Source: Pseudomonas asgharzadehiana (GTDB lineage: Bacteria > Pseudomonadota > Gammaproteobacteria > Pseudomonadales > Pseudomonadaceae). From it: a DNA stretch of 64,000 nucleotides. How positions within the stretch are numbered: position 1 is the first letter of the stretch; every line of letters starts with the position of its first letter. Under the pieces are notes generated by a model that did no database searches, was not told the origin of the DNA, and was given only the letters and a program-made list of their open reading frames with translations. A program made the translations under genes and the position numbers. Below are positions 35,644-45,454 of the stretch, piece after piece. The DNA is taken from assembly GCF_019139815.1 (NCBI RefSeq), contig NZ_CP077079.1, positions 4,278,001-4,342,000 of the forward strand. The letters run 5' to 3'.

Positions 35644-37050
35644 TCAGGATTGCCCCAGCGAAACCGGTTCGGCCGTCGGGCCGTGCGGACGCGCCGTGAG
35701 CAGGCCGATCAAGGAGATGACCAGCGCCAGGCCAATGGTCGACGACACTTCGGTACGGTGCTCCGGCGTGACCATCATCACCCCCAGCGCCAGGCAGATG
35801 AACACGATCACCAGGTAGGTCAGCCAGGGAAACAGCCACATGCGAAAGGTCAACTCGACGTTCTGTCGACGCAGCAACCGGCGCATGCGCAGTTGGGAGA
35901 TGGCAATCACCAAATACACCAGCAGCGCGATGGCGCCGGAACTGGCCAGCAGAAACTGGAACAACCCGGCCGGCATGAAGTAACTGAGCAATGTCACGCC
36001 CGCGCCGATGATGGTGCTGGCAACCACCGCGGCCCTGGGCACGCCTGCCGTCGAGGTGCGTTTGAGCGCTTGCGGTGCGTCGCCACGTTTGCCCAGGGAA
36101 AACAACATGCGCGAAGAGATGTAGATCGAGGAGTTCATGCAGCTGGCCACGGCGATCAACACCACGAGGTCAACCATGAATTTGGCATGGGGGATGTTCA
36201 TCAACTCCAGCGCGCGTTGATAAGAACCTACCGACGCCAGCAGCGGGTCATTCCACGGCACCACCGAAATGACGATGGAAATCGACAACAGGTAAAAAAT
36301 GCCGATGCGCCAGATCACCGAACGGGTGGCCTTGGCAATGTTCTGCGCCGGGTTACTCGACTCGGCCGCCGCGATAGTCACGGCTTCGGTGCCGATGAAA
36401 CTGAACATAATGGTGATAAACGCGCCCACCACCGCCGACAGGCCGTTGGGTGCGAAACCGCCGTGTTCCTGCATCAACCGGCTGAGGCCGCTGGCCTCGC
36501 GGTCGGGAACCCAGCCCATCAACACGCTGAAACCCAGGCCGATGAACCCCATGATCGCGAGCACCTTGGCCATCGCGAACCAGAACTCGAACTCACCGTA
36601 CTTGGCCACGCTGAACAGGTTGGTGATGACCAGCAGGATGATCGACAGCAAGGCGAACAGCCACGCGTCCACCTGCGGGAACCACTGGTTGAGCACATGC
36701 CCGGCCGCCAGCGCCTCGATCGGGATGACCAGCACCCAGAACCACCAATACAGCCAACCGATGGTGAACCCCGCCCAAGGGCCGATGGCCTGGTCGGCGT
36801 AGGTGGAAAACGAGCCCGTGTCCGGCCGCGCCACGGCCATTTCACCGAGCATGCGCATCACCAGCACCACCAGCAGCCCCGAGGCCAGATAGGCCAGCAA
36901 CACCGCCGGCCCGGCGGCCGCAATGGCATGCCCGGAACCGACAAACAACCCGGCACCGATGATGCCGGCGATGGACAGCATGGTCACGTGGCGCGGCTTG
37001 AAGCCTTGCGCCAACTGGCCGTTGGAATCCGTGGAGTTCAGGCTATTCAT
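35644..37050 (-). CDS. gabP: Amino acid permease of the GABA permease type
   Basis: 468 aa with twelve predicted membrane helices, APC superfamily. The first helix block FKPRHVTMLSIAGIIGAGLF and the helix-3 block MRMLGEMAVARPDTGSFSTY are characteristic of the AAT group, and the closest in feel is GabP. It imports GABA or a similar amino acid by proton symport. ATG 37050 is chosen over an upstream in-frame start because the first 20 residues are not conserved. The substrate is inferred only. Confidence 0.8.
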   Translation of the reverse strand: MNSLNSTDSNGQLAQGFKPRHVTMLSIAGIIGAGLFVGSGHAIAAAGPAVLLAYLASGLLVVLVMRMLGEMAVARPDTGSFSTYADQAIGPWAGFTIGWLYWWFWVLVIPIEALAAGHVLNQWFPQVDAWLFALLSIILLVITNLFSVAKYGEFEFWFAMAKVLAIMGFIGLGFSVLMGWVPDREASGLSRLMQEHGGFAPNGLSAVVGAFITIMFSFIGTEAVTIAAAESSNPAQNIAKATRSVIWRIGIFYLLSISIVISVVPWNDPLLASVGSYQRALELMNIPHAKFMVDLVVLIAVASCMNSSIYISSRMLFSLGKRGDAPQALKRTSTAGVPRAAVVASTIIGAGVTLLSYFMPAGLFQFLLASSGAIALLVYLVIAISQLRMRRLLRRQNVELTFRMWLFPWLTYLVIVFICLALGVMMVTPEHRTEVSSTIGLALVISLIGLLTARPHGPTAEPVSLGQS

Positions 37051-37205
37051 TGTTCTTGTTGTGCTCTGCGACCGAATTCGCACCACCTTAAGGGGGCTCG
37101 GCAAGGCCAAAGTAGCCTGGTTGCGCCATTGTCATGCTCGATGTCGACACGCAGGCAAACCGTGGGCGTCAGCGGCAGTCGACCCAATCACAACGCAGTT
37201 CCAAA

Positions 37206-37289
37206 TGTGGGGCTTGCTCCCGATTGCGGTGTGCCAGCCAACTTATCTGTATCTGACACTCTGCCATCGGGAGCAAGCCCCTCCCACAG
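37206..37289. repeat. REPIN (paired inverted REP sequence)
   Basis: TGTGGGGCTTGCTCCCGAT at 37206-37224 faces ATCGGGAGCAAGCCCCTCCC at 37266-37285, separated by about 40 bases. It lies between the permease promoter region and a LysR gene's 3' end. Confidence 0.8.
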
Positions 37290-37311
37290 TGGATCTGCGG
37301 GCACTTGCGCC

Positions 37312-38211
37312 TCAGCGCAACGCCGGGTGCTCGCGCAGATGGTCGACCAGGAAATCGACCAGGCTGCGTACACGCACCGGCGCCTTGAGGCCTTCGCGGT
37401 ATACCACCTGCACCGGAATCGATGCCGGCTCGCAGGCGGATAACACCCGGCGCAGGCGCCCGCTCTGCAAATAGTCGTACAGCGCATAACTCTCGCACCG
37501 CACCAGCCCGGCGCCATGGGCAGCGGCGTTGATGGCTGCCTGCACGGTGGAGCAACTGAGGTGAGGGCGCGCCTTGAGCAGGCAGGTTTCGACGCCGGCC
37601 TGGAACGGCCATTGCACCTTGTCCTGATGGGCCTGCACGGCGATCAGTCGGTGCTGCAGCAGGTCGTGTGGAACCTGGGGTTGGCCATGGGCGGCCAGAT
37701 ACGCCGGGCTGGCGCAGATGATCGAGCGCACCTGCCCGACCGGGCGCGCAATCAACGAGGAGTTGGGCAAATGCCCCATCACCACGGCCACATCCACGCC
37801 TTCCTCATGCAGGTTGACGAGGCGGTCATGATAATGCGCAAAAAGCCGCACCTGCGGGTACAGGTCCATGTAGCGCGTCAGCATCGGCGCCATGACATAA
37901 CGACTGAACAACAACGGCAGATGCACCCGCAGGCTGCCTTGTGCCTGCACGTGCAAGCCCTTGGCAAACGCTTCGGCCTGCTCGACGTCATCCAGGATGC
38001 GCGAACAGTCAGCCATGAACGCCGCGCCCGCTTCTGTCAGCGCCACACCGCGCGTGCTGCGCACCACCAGCGGTACGCCAAGCCGCGCCTCCAGGCGGGC
38101 GATGGCGCGCACCAGTGTCGGGCCGGAGACCTCCAGCAGGCGCGCCGCCGAGGCAAGGCTGGGGCGCTGCGACAAGGCGCGAAACATCAGCATTTCATGG
38201 TAGCGGTCCAT
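37312..38211 (-). CDS. LysR family transcriptional regulator (downstream of pair)
   Basis: 299 aa: winged helix-turn-helix (PSLASAARLLEVSGPTLVRA) plus effector-binding domain. ATG 38211 overlaps the stop of the upstream LysR gene (TGATG), so translation is coupled. The two proteins are clear paralogues, especially in the DNA-binding region and in the RLVNL.EEG.DVA block. The target genes are unknown. Confidence 0.88.
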   Translation of the reverse strand: MDRYHEMLMFRALSQRPSLASAARLLEVSGPTLVRAIARLEARLGVPLVVRSTRGVALTEAGAAFMADCSRILDDVEQAEAFAKGLHVQAQGSLRVHLPLLFSRYVMAPMLTRYMDLYPQVRLFAHYHDRLVNLHEEGVDVAVVMGHLPNSSLIARPVGQVRSIICASPAYLAAHGQPQVPHDLLQHRLIAVQAHQDKVQWPFQAGVETCLLKARPHLSCSTVQAAINAAAHGAGLVRCESYALYDYLQSGRLRRVLSACEPASIPVQVVYREGLKAPVRVRSLVDFLVDHLREHPALR

Positions 38212-39131
38212 CACGCGGCGCCGGGGTGTACAGGCTTGAGCCTGAAATCCTGGCGCAGACGCTCGACCAGAAAGTCCACGCAGGTGCGCACCTTGGCCGG
38301 CACCCGTGTGGTGTTCTGGTACACCACATGAATCGGCAACGCGGCAGGCTCGAACGCTTCGAGCACCAGGCTCAGCTCGCCATCGGCCACACGTTGCGCC
38401 ACTTGATAGGACAACACCCGGGTCAGCCCCCAGCCCTCACAGGCGACATGGATCGCCGCCTGGTTGGCACTCACCACCAGGCGTGGGTCCACGCGCACGC
38501 TCAAGGGGCCGGCATCACTGCGAAAGTGCCAGTCGCTCAGCAGCGTGCTGGCGCTGGACATCACCACATTGGCGCGGCTCAACTCGTGGGGATGGCTGGG
38601 CCGACCGTGACGCGCAAAATACACCGGCGCGCCGCAAACCACCTGGCGCACCTCACCGACCTTGATCGCGTGCTGCTGGCTGTCGTGCAGATGGCCGATG
38701 CGGATGGCCACATCGATGCCTTCCTCCGACAGGTTAACCAGCCGGTCGACCAGCAATGCGTTGACCTGTACGGCGGGAAACAGGTCGAGGTAATCAGCCA
38801 GCAACGGTGCGATGTAGAGTTCGCCGAACAGCACCGGCGCGGTCACTGTGAGGGCGCCGCGCGGCAAGGAGTAGCCGCCCGAGGCGGATTGCTCCGCCTC
38901 GTCCAGCTCGCTCAGGATGCGCCGGCAGTCTTCCAGGTAGCGCTGGCCCGCTTCGGTCAGGTGCAGGCTGCGCGTGGTTCGCGCCAGCAACTGCGTGCCG
39001 ATGCGCGCCTCCATGGCCGCAATCGCCCGCGTCACGCTCGGCGCGGAAATGTGCAGGCGACGCGCCGCGGCGGCGAAACCCTCTTCTTCCGCGACGCGGA
39101 CAAACACCTGCATTTCTTGAAAGCGATCCAT
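38211..39131 (-). CDS. LysR family transcriptional regulator (upstream of pair)
   Basis: 306 aa, same architecture as the next gene (MDRFQEMQVFVRVAEEEGFA, AAARRLHISAPSVTRAIAAM). It belongs to the large CrgA/AaeR-like branch. It lies 25 bases after the stop of a glutathione transferase gene on the same strand, so the GST, and possibly the flavoreductase further upstream, may share regulation. Confidence 0.9.
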   Translation of the reverse strand: MDRFQEMQVFVRVAEEEGFAAAARRLHISAPSVTRAIAAMEARIGTQLLARTTRSLHLTEAGQRYLEDCRRILSELDEAEQSASGGYSLPRGALTVTAPVLFGELYIAPLLADYLDLFPAVQVNALLVDRLVNLSEEGIDVAIRIGHLHDSQQHAIKVGEVRQVVCGAPVYFARHGRPSHPHELSRANVVMSSASTLLSDWHFRSDAGPLSVRVDPRLVVSANQAAIHVACEGWGLTRVLSYQVAQRVADGELSLVLEAFEPAALPIHVVYQNTTRVPAKVRTCVDFLVERLRQDFRLKPVHPGAA

Positions 39132-39156
39132 GGCAAACCCGTTGTGGTGGTGTGAA

Positions 39157-39786
39157 TCACGCCTGTTGCAGGCCTATGGCGGTACGTTGCATGCCGGCAA
39201 AACCGGGCAACGCTTCAATGCGGCCCAGCCATGCACGCACCTGCGGGTAGTCGCTCAAGTCGACATTGCCTTCCGGCGCGTGGGACACGTAAGTGTAGGC
39301 GGCGATATCGGCGATGGTTCGCGCGCTGCCGGCCAGGAAGGGGCTGTCGCCCAGTTCTTCTTCCATGACCTTGAGCAAGGCGTGGGAGCGCGCGATCGCG
39401 TCCTCGGCGTTATACGCTGCACCGAACACCGTGATCAACCGCGCCGTGGCAGGGCCCGCATGGATCTGCCCGGCCGCTACCGACAACCAACGCTGCACCC
39501 TGGCCTGCCCCAGCGCGTCGGCGGGCAACCATTGGCCATCGCCGTACTTGACGGCAAGGTAGGTGAGGATGGCATTCGAATCGGCCAACACCGTGCCGTT
39601 GTCGTCGATGACCGGCACTTGGCCAAAGCGATTGAGGGCCAGGAATTCGCGGGTCTTGTGCGCGCCGTTGGCCAGGTCCACCGAGATCAGCTCGGTGGGC
39701 AAGCCCAGCAGCGACAGCATCAACTCGACCCGGTGGGCGTGGCCGGACAGAGGGTGGCGGTACAGTTTGATCGGGTTGCGGGACAT
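39157..39786 (-). CDS. Glutathione S-transferase
   Basis: 209 aa. N-terminal thioredoxin-like domain ([39 protein letters not shown] with the glutathione-binding Ser) and a helical C-terminal domain with [15 protein letters not shown] seven bases ahead supports ATG 39786 over an ATG at 39798. It conjugates or reduces electrophiles with glutathione. Downstream of the large oxidoreductase on the same strand. Confidence 0.9.
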   Translation of the reverse strand: MSRNPIKLYRHPLSGHAHRVELMLSLLGLPTELISVDLANGAHKTREFLALNRFGQVPVIDDNGTVLADSNAILTYLAVKYGDGQWLPADALGQARVQRWLSVAAGQIHAGPATARLITVFGAAYNAEDAIARSHALLKVMEEELGDSPFLAGSARTIADIAAYTYVSHAPEGNVDLSDYPQVRAWLGRIEALPGFAGMQRTAIGLQQA

Positions 39787-39930
39787 GACGTGCTCCATTT
39801 ATCAAAGGTAGGGTTCAAGACGCTAGTGCGTCTGTGTGGCCATGTTCGGCCGTCGCGTTCAACAGCGGAATTACCAGGGTGTGCAATCCAGCATTTCACA
39901 AAGCGCAATGATCGGCGCCACGCCTGGGGC

Positions 39931-41976
39931 TTAGATGTCCAGCACCAGCGGCTCGCTGCCCTGAGCCGGCACGGCGCAGCAGATCAGCACTTCGTTGGGC
40001 GCCAAAGGCTCGGCGGGGGTGTTGAGGTAATGCACCTGGCCACGGCGCAAGGTGGATTTGCAGGTGCCGCACGAACCGCCGCGACAACTGAAGGGCGGCG
40101 TGAGGCCACGCGCTTCGGCCAGCTCCAGCAAGGTGCCGGCGCCGGGTTCCCAGCGCGCCTCTTTAGCGGAGGTGGCAAACAGCACTTTCACCGCTTCGCT
40201 GGAGACCGGCGTTTGTGGCGCCGCGGCCACGCTCACCTCGCTGTCGCGTACCAGCGTGGATGGCCCGAAGGTTTCGGCATGAATGCGCTCGTCCGGGATA
40301 CGCAGCGCGCGCAGGCCGTCGTACAGCGCCTGGGTGAAGGTGCCGGGGCCGCACAGGTAATAGTCGTAGTCATCCAACGGCAGCACCGACTTGAGCAGCG
40401 AAATGTCGATCCTGCCCACCGCGTCGTAGCCCGGCCCCGGCCCAGGCGCCTGGCTGACAACCCGCAACCAATGCAGCTTGTCCCCGGCTCGTGCCAGCAG
40501 CGCCTTCAGTTCATCGGTAAACGCCAGCTCCTGCACCGTGCGCGCACTTTGGATCAGCCAGGTCGGGCGCATGCGGTTGATGCGTTTGCCTTCGTATACC
40601 ACCTCGCGCAGCATCGACAGCAACGGCGTGATCCCCACGCCGGCGCCCAGCAACACCAACGGCCGACGCTCGGCGGGCCGCACCGTGAAGTGCCCCTGGG
40701 GCGCCCGCACTTGCAGCCGGTCGCCAACCTGAAGCTGCGCATGCAAATGCGAAGACACCGCGCCGTCGCGCTTGACGCTGATGCGCAGGAAATCATCGGA
40801 CGGCGCACTGGAGACGCTGTAGGTGCGAATCACCGCCGCCGCGTGGCCCGGCAATGTCACGCGCACCGGCAGATGCTGCCCCGGCGCATAGACCGGCAGC
40901 CCCGCACCGTCGTCGGCGTGCAGGTAAAACGAGCGGATGTGTACACTTTCATCAACCACCCGCGCCACCCGCAGCGCCCGCCATTGCGCGCTGAGGGCCT
41001 GGGCCTTGAACCGTTCGGCGGCCTGCGACCAATTGCCGGTCATCAGTGAGCTGGGAGACACCCCTTCGGCCTGGTCTTCCCAGCGCAACCCGAGCGCGGC
41101 CTTGCGGTAGACGCTGCGTTGCGGGGTAAACCGCCACAGCCGCTCGGCGCCCTGGAACGCGGCGATTTCGGGGTCATCCAACAGCACTTGGGCGCTGCCG
41201 CTCATTTGCAACAGGTCACCGCTGGCAAAATCGACAAAAACCAGGCCCGCACGCGGGTTCAGCAGAATATTGCCCAGGGTGTTGAAGAACAGGTTGCCGG
41301 AGAAATCCGGCACGGTCAGGCTGCCGTCCGCCTCCACGCGCACGAAGCCGGGCAGCCCGCCGCGATGGGACGCATCGACCTGCATCTGGCCGTCGCGGAT
41401 CACGTAAGTGGCCACATAGAACGAGTCCGCCGTGGTCACCAGGCGCCGGATCAACGGGTCGTTGGCGGGCAACTCGACCACAGGGCCAGGCTGTTCGTCG
41501 ACCACGCGGTACTGGCGCAGGTTGATATAACGCGGGCAGTTGCCATAGGCCTGGGTGACTTCGATCTCAACGCCCTGCTTGAGTTGGCGACGCACAATGC
41601 CGTTCATGCGGTTGCGGCGTCGGGTATGCAACTCGATGCCCAGCATGCCGATCGCACGCCCCTCGCCCAAGCCCTCCTGGGCCGGGTCCTGGGGTTGCGG
41701 CGCCAGCGTAATCCGCAGGGTTTGCGGGGTGGGCGACTGCATGAAGCCCGGCTGCCCGCTGCGCAGGGTCGCCCACACATCGCCCTGGCGGTCCACGCTG
41801 CCCAGCACCACAAAGGGCAGTTGCGCATAGAACTCGCGGTGCTGGTCTGGCATCCAGTCGCGTGCCATTTGCCGCTGGCCCACGCCGGCCATCATGTCTA
41901 CCGCGCCCACGCTGCGTTGCAAGGCCAGTTCGCCCGCGTGCCACGGTGAGGCCGGCGGTGTCGAGATCTCATCCAT
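39931..41976 (-). CDS. Three-domain fusion: PNPOx-like, FAD/NAD reductase, [2Fe-2S] ferredoxin
   Basis: 681 aa. Residues ~1-335: pyridoxamine-phosphate-oxidase-like split barrel (FVVLGSVDRQGDVWATLRSG). ~345-445: FAD domain with RTYSVSSAP. ~450-575: NAD domain with LLGAGVGITPLLSM and YYLCGPGTF. ~600-681: plant-type ferredoxin with CRGGSCGTC plus a downstream Cys in LICCAVP. Electrons likely run NAD(P)H, FAD, 2Fe-2S to a bound cofactor or partner. GGAG seven bases ahead of ATG 41976. It is divergent from a VOC protein and neighbours a GST, suggesting detoxification. Confidence 0.9.
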   Translation of the reverse strand: MDEISTPPASPWHAGELALQRSVGAVDMMAGVGQRQMARDWMPDQHREFYAQLPFVVLGSVDRQGDVWATLRSGQPGFMQSPTPQTLRITLAPQPQDPAQEGLGEGRAIGMLGIELHTRRRNRMNGIVRRQLKQGVEIEVTQAYGNCPRYINLRQYRVVDEQPGPVVELPANDPLIRRLVTTADSFYVATYVIRDGQMQVDASHRGGLPGFVRVEADGSLTVPDFSGNLFFNTLGNILLNPRAGLVFVDFASGDLLQMSGSAQVLLDDPEIAAFQGAERLWRFTPQRSVYRKAALGLRWEDQAEGVSPSSLMTGNWSQAAERFKAQALSAQWRALRVARVVDESVHIRSFYLHADDGAGLPVYAPGQHLPVRVTLPGHAAAVIRTYSVSSAPSDDFLRISVKRDGAVSSHLHAQLQVGDRLQVRAPQGHFTVRPAERRPLVLLGAGVGITPLLSMLREVVYEGKRINRMRPTWLIQSARTVQELAFTDELKALLARAGDKLHWLRVVSQAPGPGPGYDAVGRIDISLLKSVLPLDDYDYYLCGPGTFTQALYDGLRALRIPDERIHAETFGPSTLVRDSEVSVAAAPQTPVSSEAVKVLFATSAKEARWEPGAGTLLELAEARGLTPPFSCRGGSCGTCKSTLRRGQVHYLNTPAEPLAPNEVLICCAVPAQGSEPLVLDI

Positions 41977-42171
41977 TGGTGCTCTCCTCGATCGCGCCTT
42001 GGGTTAAGCAAGCACAGCGCGCGGTTGGATTTTTGCGCTATCGGCTGCTGGGCGGAACCTGCACGAATGGCAATTGAGTGTTTCAGTGCCTGAAAGGATG
42101 CCGTCGAGATGGATATCCCTGTGATACCTATCGTGGTTACGATGGTCGTCGATTCGCAAAGGAGGCACCCC

Positions 42172-42630
42172 ATGGACCTGAAATTCAGTCACGTCGACGT
42201 ACTGGTCGCCAACCTTGAAGACGCCTGCGCCTACTACGCGCAAACCCTCAAGGCGCGTATTTCCAGGACTTTCATCTGGGACCGGGGCGGCCTGCATGTG
42301 CGTTATGCCGTGGCGCTGATGGGCCAGGAGCGCTTCATGCTGGTTCAGCCGATCGCGGGCAACCTGCGGGAATTGTTGGACGCCCATGGCGAAGGCATGA
42401 TCTATCGTCATTGCTACTCGACGCCGGACATTGAGGTTGCTTACGACGAACTGGTGGCCTCGGGCGTGCAACCCGAAGATGAAAATGGCCAGCCATTGGC
42501 GAAGCAAAACCTGCAAACGCCGGCCGGCGGGCGCATTATCTGGCTGCCCAAGCGCTTTGGGCATTTCTCTATCGAGATCCTCGAAGAGAAGGGCCTGGAC
42601 GCGTTCATCGAGGCGGCGTTCGCCGATTGA
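42172..42630 (+). CDS. VOC superfamily (glyoxalase/dioxygenase fold) protein
   Basis: 152 aa, one paired beta-alpha-beta-beta-beta module. The first strand KFSHVDVLVANLEDACAYYA carries the first metal His, and FSIEILEE supplies the final Glu. GGAGGCACC upstream gives a strong ribosome site for ATG 42172, and the open frame ahead is discarded. The substrate is unknown; it is followed by a second GST gene. Confidence 0.88.
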   Translation: MDLKFSHVDVLVANLEDACAYYAQTLKARISRTFIWDRGGLHVRYAVALMGQERFMLVQPIAGNLRELLDAHGEGMIYRHCYSTPDIEVAYDELVASGVQPEDENGQPLAKQNLQTPAGGRIIWLPKRFGHFSIEILEEKGLDAFIEAAFAD

Positions 42631-42692
42631 GGGCACTCTGCGCCCGCACAGCAGTCTGTTCCTACACCTACCCCTCAGCCGCCGGAGTTTCC

Positions 42693-43319
42693 ATGATCAT
42701 TGTTCACCACCTCAACAACTCACGTTCGCAGCGCATCCTGTGGCTGCTCGAAGAGCTCGGCCTGCCCTACGAGATCAAGCGCTACCAACGCGACCCGAAG
42801 ACCAACCTCGCGCCGCCTGAACTCAAGACGATCAATGCGCTGGGCAAGTCGCCGGTGATCGAAGACGCTGGCAAGGTGGTGATCGAGTCCGGCGCCATCG
42901 TCGACTACCTGATCCGCCGCCATGGCGCAGGCCGCCTGCAACCGGACCCGGCGGGCGCGCGCTACGATCAGTACGTGCAGTGGCTGCACTTCGCCGAAGG
43001 CTCGGCCATGCTGCCGTTGATGCTCAACCTGTACGTGGGGCGGTTGGGCGATGCCGGTGCGCCGTTGCACCCGCGGATTGAATCGGAAGTGGCCAACTAC
43101 CTCGGTTATCTCAACGACGCGCTGGCAACGACGCCGTACCTTTTGGGCGATGAGCTGAGCGGCGCGGATATCCAGATGAGCTTTATCGGCGAAATCGCCA
43201 AGGCGCAGGGCAAGTTGCAGGCATACCCGCACTTGGCGGCGTGGGTGCAACGGTTTCAGGCACGGCCGGCGTATCGCCAGGCGCTGGAACAGGGTGGCGA
43301 GTATGCGTTTGCCAAGTAG
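42693..43319 (+). CDS. Glutathione S-transferase
   Basis: 208 aa. N-terminal thioredoxin-like domain begins HHLNNSRSQRILWLLEELGL, with the VIESGAIVDYLI glutathione-binding turn, and an alpha-helical C-terminal domain (LSGADIQMSFI). GGAG five bases ahead of ATG 42693. It lies 62 bases after the VOC gene, probably one operon. Confidence 0.92.
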   Translation: MIIVHHLNNSRSQRILWLLEELGLPYEIKRYQRDPKTNLAPPELKTINALGKSPVIEDAGKVVIESGAIVDYLIRRHGAGRLQPDPAGARYDQYVQWLHFAEGSAMLPLMLNLYVGRLGDAGAPLHPRIESEVANYLGYLNDALATTPYLLGDELSGADIQMSFIGEIAKAQGKLQAYPHLAAWVQRFQARPAYRQALEQGGEYAFAK

Positions 43320-43343
43320 ATAACAGGCGCTCAATGGTGGCTG

Positions 43344-45080
43344 CTATCCGAGCATCTGCCATAACGACGCCCCTACCCCGGTAATGCTCTCCCCGGCAAT
43401 CAATCCCGCCGCCGCGGTAATCGCGAAACGCTCGGTGAGGCTCGGCCAGCGGCAGCTCACCAGCCAGGTCAGTATCGCGCCCAGTGCCATCATCAGCGAT
43501 ACCGAGGCCGGCAACACAAAGGCCAGCCCCAGTGCGGCGGCACTGGGCAGGTAACGGGAGCGATGCGCGGGCAACAGGCTGTCAAGCCCCCCCAACAACA
43601 CGCCCATCACAGCGCCAATGGCAATCGCCCAACGGATACTCAGCGACAACGAATCCAGCCCATGGGTGAGGGTTTGCGCCACGGCTTTCCAGGTCGCCAC
43701 TGCCGGGGCCGGCCATTCCTCGGTGAGCAACATGGACTGCGGATCGGGAATCAGCGCCAGGTAGGCGCACACGCCGACGATGCTGCCGATGAAAATCCCC
43801 AGGATCTGCGCGATCACCTGCTTGTGCGGCGTGGCGCCAATCGCCTTGCCTACCTTGAAGTCGTTCATCAGGTCGGTGCACTGCCCGGCCGAGCCGCCGG
43901 CGGTGTTGGCGCTCATCAGGTTGATCGGCACCTGGCCGGGCGCGACGATGCCGAAACTCAGTTGGGACAATTGCCCGATGGCGCCAATCGGCGGAATGCC
44001 GGTGGCTCCCACTACACGGGCGGCCACGGCGGCCAGGCAAATCGCCAAGGGGATGGTCAATAACGCCATCCACAGGTTGATGCCGAACAACAGCGCCTGC
44101 AGGCTCACCACGAATGCAATCGACAACACGAAGCCTGCGGCAGGCCCAGGTTTTGGCAGAGTCCAGATGGCGCCACCGCCGGCCTTGATGGAGGAGCGCA
44201 ACGCCCACAGACGGATCGTCAACGAGGCCAACGTGGAGCACACCATCAGGCTCACGCCCGGCCACAGCAGCCATTCCACCAAAGCGGCGAACTGCGGGCC
44301 GCTGCTGTCGGCCGGCAACGTCACCAAACCTTGCGCCAGCAGCCACGGGCCCAGGCCGCCCCAGGCGAGCAACGCGCCAAGCAGCAGCGTGAGACCGACG
44401 CGGATGCCGATGATGCCGCCAAACCCCAGCAACAGCAGCGAAGGGTCGGCGGTAAAGGTCAGGCGTTCCAGATGGGCCGTCGGTGACCAACGCGGGAAGG
44501 TCCACATAAAGGTGTCTACCCACTTCACCATGCCGGACAACAACGCCGCGCTGAGCAACACCTTAAGGCGTGTCGCAGCTTCGCGGCCGTGGTTATAGAT
44601 ATGCAGCAGGGTTTCCAGGGTGGCCATGCCTTCGGGGAATTTCAGCGCCTTGTCATTGAGGAGCGACGGCCGCAGGTACCAGGCGATCCAAATACCCAGG
44701 AAACTTACCGAAAACACCCAGGCAATCATCGGCAGCGCGTCCAGTTGGTTACCGGTCAGCAGGGTGTAGGCCGGGATCGGCGCGACCAACCCGCCGGAGA
44801 TGATCGAAGCGGCGGCCGAAGCGACCGTCTGGTTGATATTGCTTTCATGCAGCGTCCACGGCAGTTGCCCGGACGAACGCTTGGCCACGCCCTGGAAAAT
44901 CGCATAACCCACCAACAGAGCAATGATGGACATGTTGAACGACCAGCCGATCTTCAGGCCGGCGTACACGTTGGAAGGGGTGAGCAGGATGCCGAGCAGC
45001 GTCCCCATGATGACAGCGCGCAGGCTGAGTTCGCGTTCGACGGGGGGGTGCTGGGCAAAGGCTGGCGAGGCTGAAAGCAT
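43344..45080 (-). CDS. OPT family oligopeptide/metal-chelate transporter
   Basis: 578 aa with about fourteen to sixteen membrane segments. Typical OPT features: a Gly/Asn-rich early segment with LLTPSNVYAGLKIGWSFN, ESNINQTVASAAASI, and ATGIPPIGAIGQLSQLSFG. The family imports oligopeptides or metal chelates by proton symport; the substrate is unknown. AAGGA seven bases ahead of ATG 45080. It is convergent with the GST gene. Confidence 0.88.
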   Translation of the reverse strand: MLSASPAFAQHPPVERELSLRAVIMGTLLGILLTPSNVYAGLKIGWSFNMSIIALLVGYAIFQGVAKRSSGQLPWTLHESNINQTVASAAASIISGGLVAPIPAYTLLTGNQLDALPMIAWVFSVSFLGIWIAWYLRPSLLNDKALKFPEGMATLETLLHIYNHGREAATRLKVLLSAALLSGMVKWVDTFMWTFPRWSPTAHLERLTFTADPSLLLLGFGGIIGIRVGLTLLLGALLAWGGLGPWLLAQGLVTLPADSSGPQFAALVEWLLWPGVSLMVCSTLASLTIRLWALRSSIKAGGGAIWTLPKPGPAAGFVLSIAFVVSLQALLFGINLWMALLTIPLAICLAAVAARVVGATGIPPIGAIGQLSQLSFGIVAPGQVPINLMSANTAGGSAGQCTDLMNDFKVGKAIGATPHKQVIAQILGIFIGSIVGVCAYLALIPDPQSMLLTEEWPAPAVATWKAVAQTLTHGLDSLSLSIRWAIAIGAVMGVLLGGLDSLLPAHRSRYLPSAAALGLAFVLPASVSLMMALGAILTWLVSCRWPSLTERFAITAAAGLIAGESITGVGASLWQMLG

Positions 45081-45197
45081 GCGGATTCCTTTCGGCGATC
45101 AAACGGAGCGACCTGACAAGTGAGCCCCTTGGAGCGCGAAAGGTTCCTGAGCCAGCCGCTGACGCACCCGCGTTTGTGGGCAGATCCGTTAAGCGCA

Positions 45198-45232
45198 GAT
45201 CCCTGTGGGAGGAGGCTGGCTCACAGGGGATC
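45198..45232. repeat. REP-like inverted repeat
   Basis: GATCCCTGTG, a REP-like core (GGAGGAGGCTGGCT), then CACAGGGGATC. It sits in the 374-base gap between the OPT and lactonase genes, in which I see no gene. Confidence 0.6.
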
Positions 45233-45454
45233 TTCATTGCTTTGAACATTGCGTTCGCTTAACTGATCGGCACTTTGGGGCAAATAGGCCGTATGGGCCA
45301 GGGGATCGGCTTGCCGCCAAAACCGTCGGCCCAGGACCAGGTTGGTGCGAGGCGCCAAGATGAAGAAGTCAGTGCGCCGACCAAACACCCATTGCCGAGA
45401 CTCCCGCATAGTCATACGATGACTGACCACAATCAAAACAATAAAGGTCCGCTC

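Noticed and set aside
35650..37443. A ~600-codon open frame opposite the permease
   Set aside because: The permease has twelve helices and family motifs. The shadow reads as His/Gln/Arg-rich low-complexity sequence.
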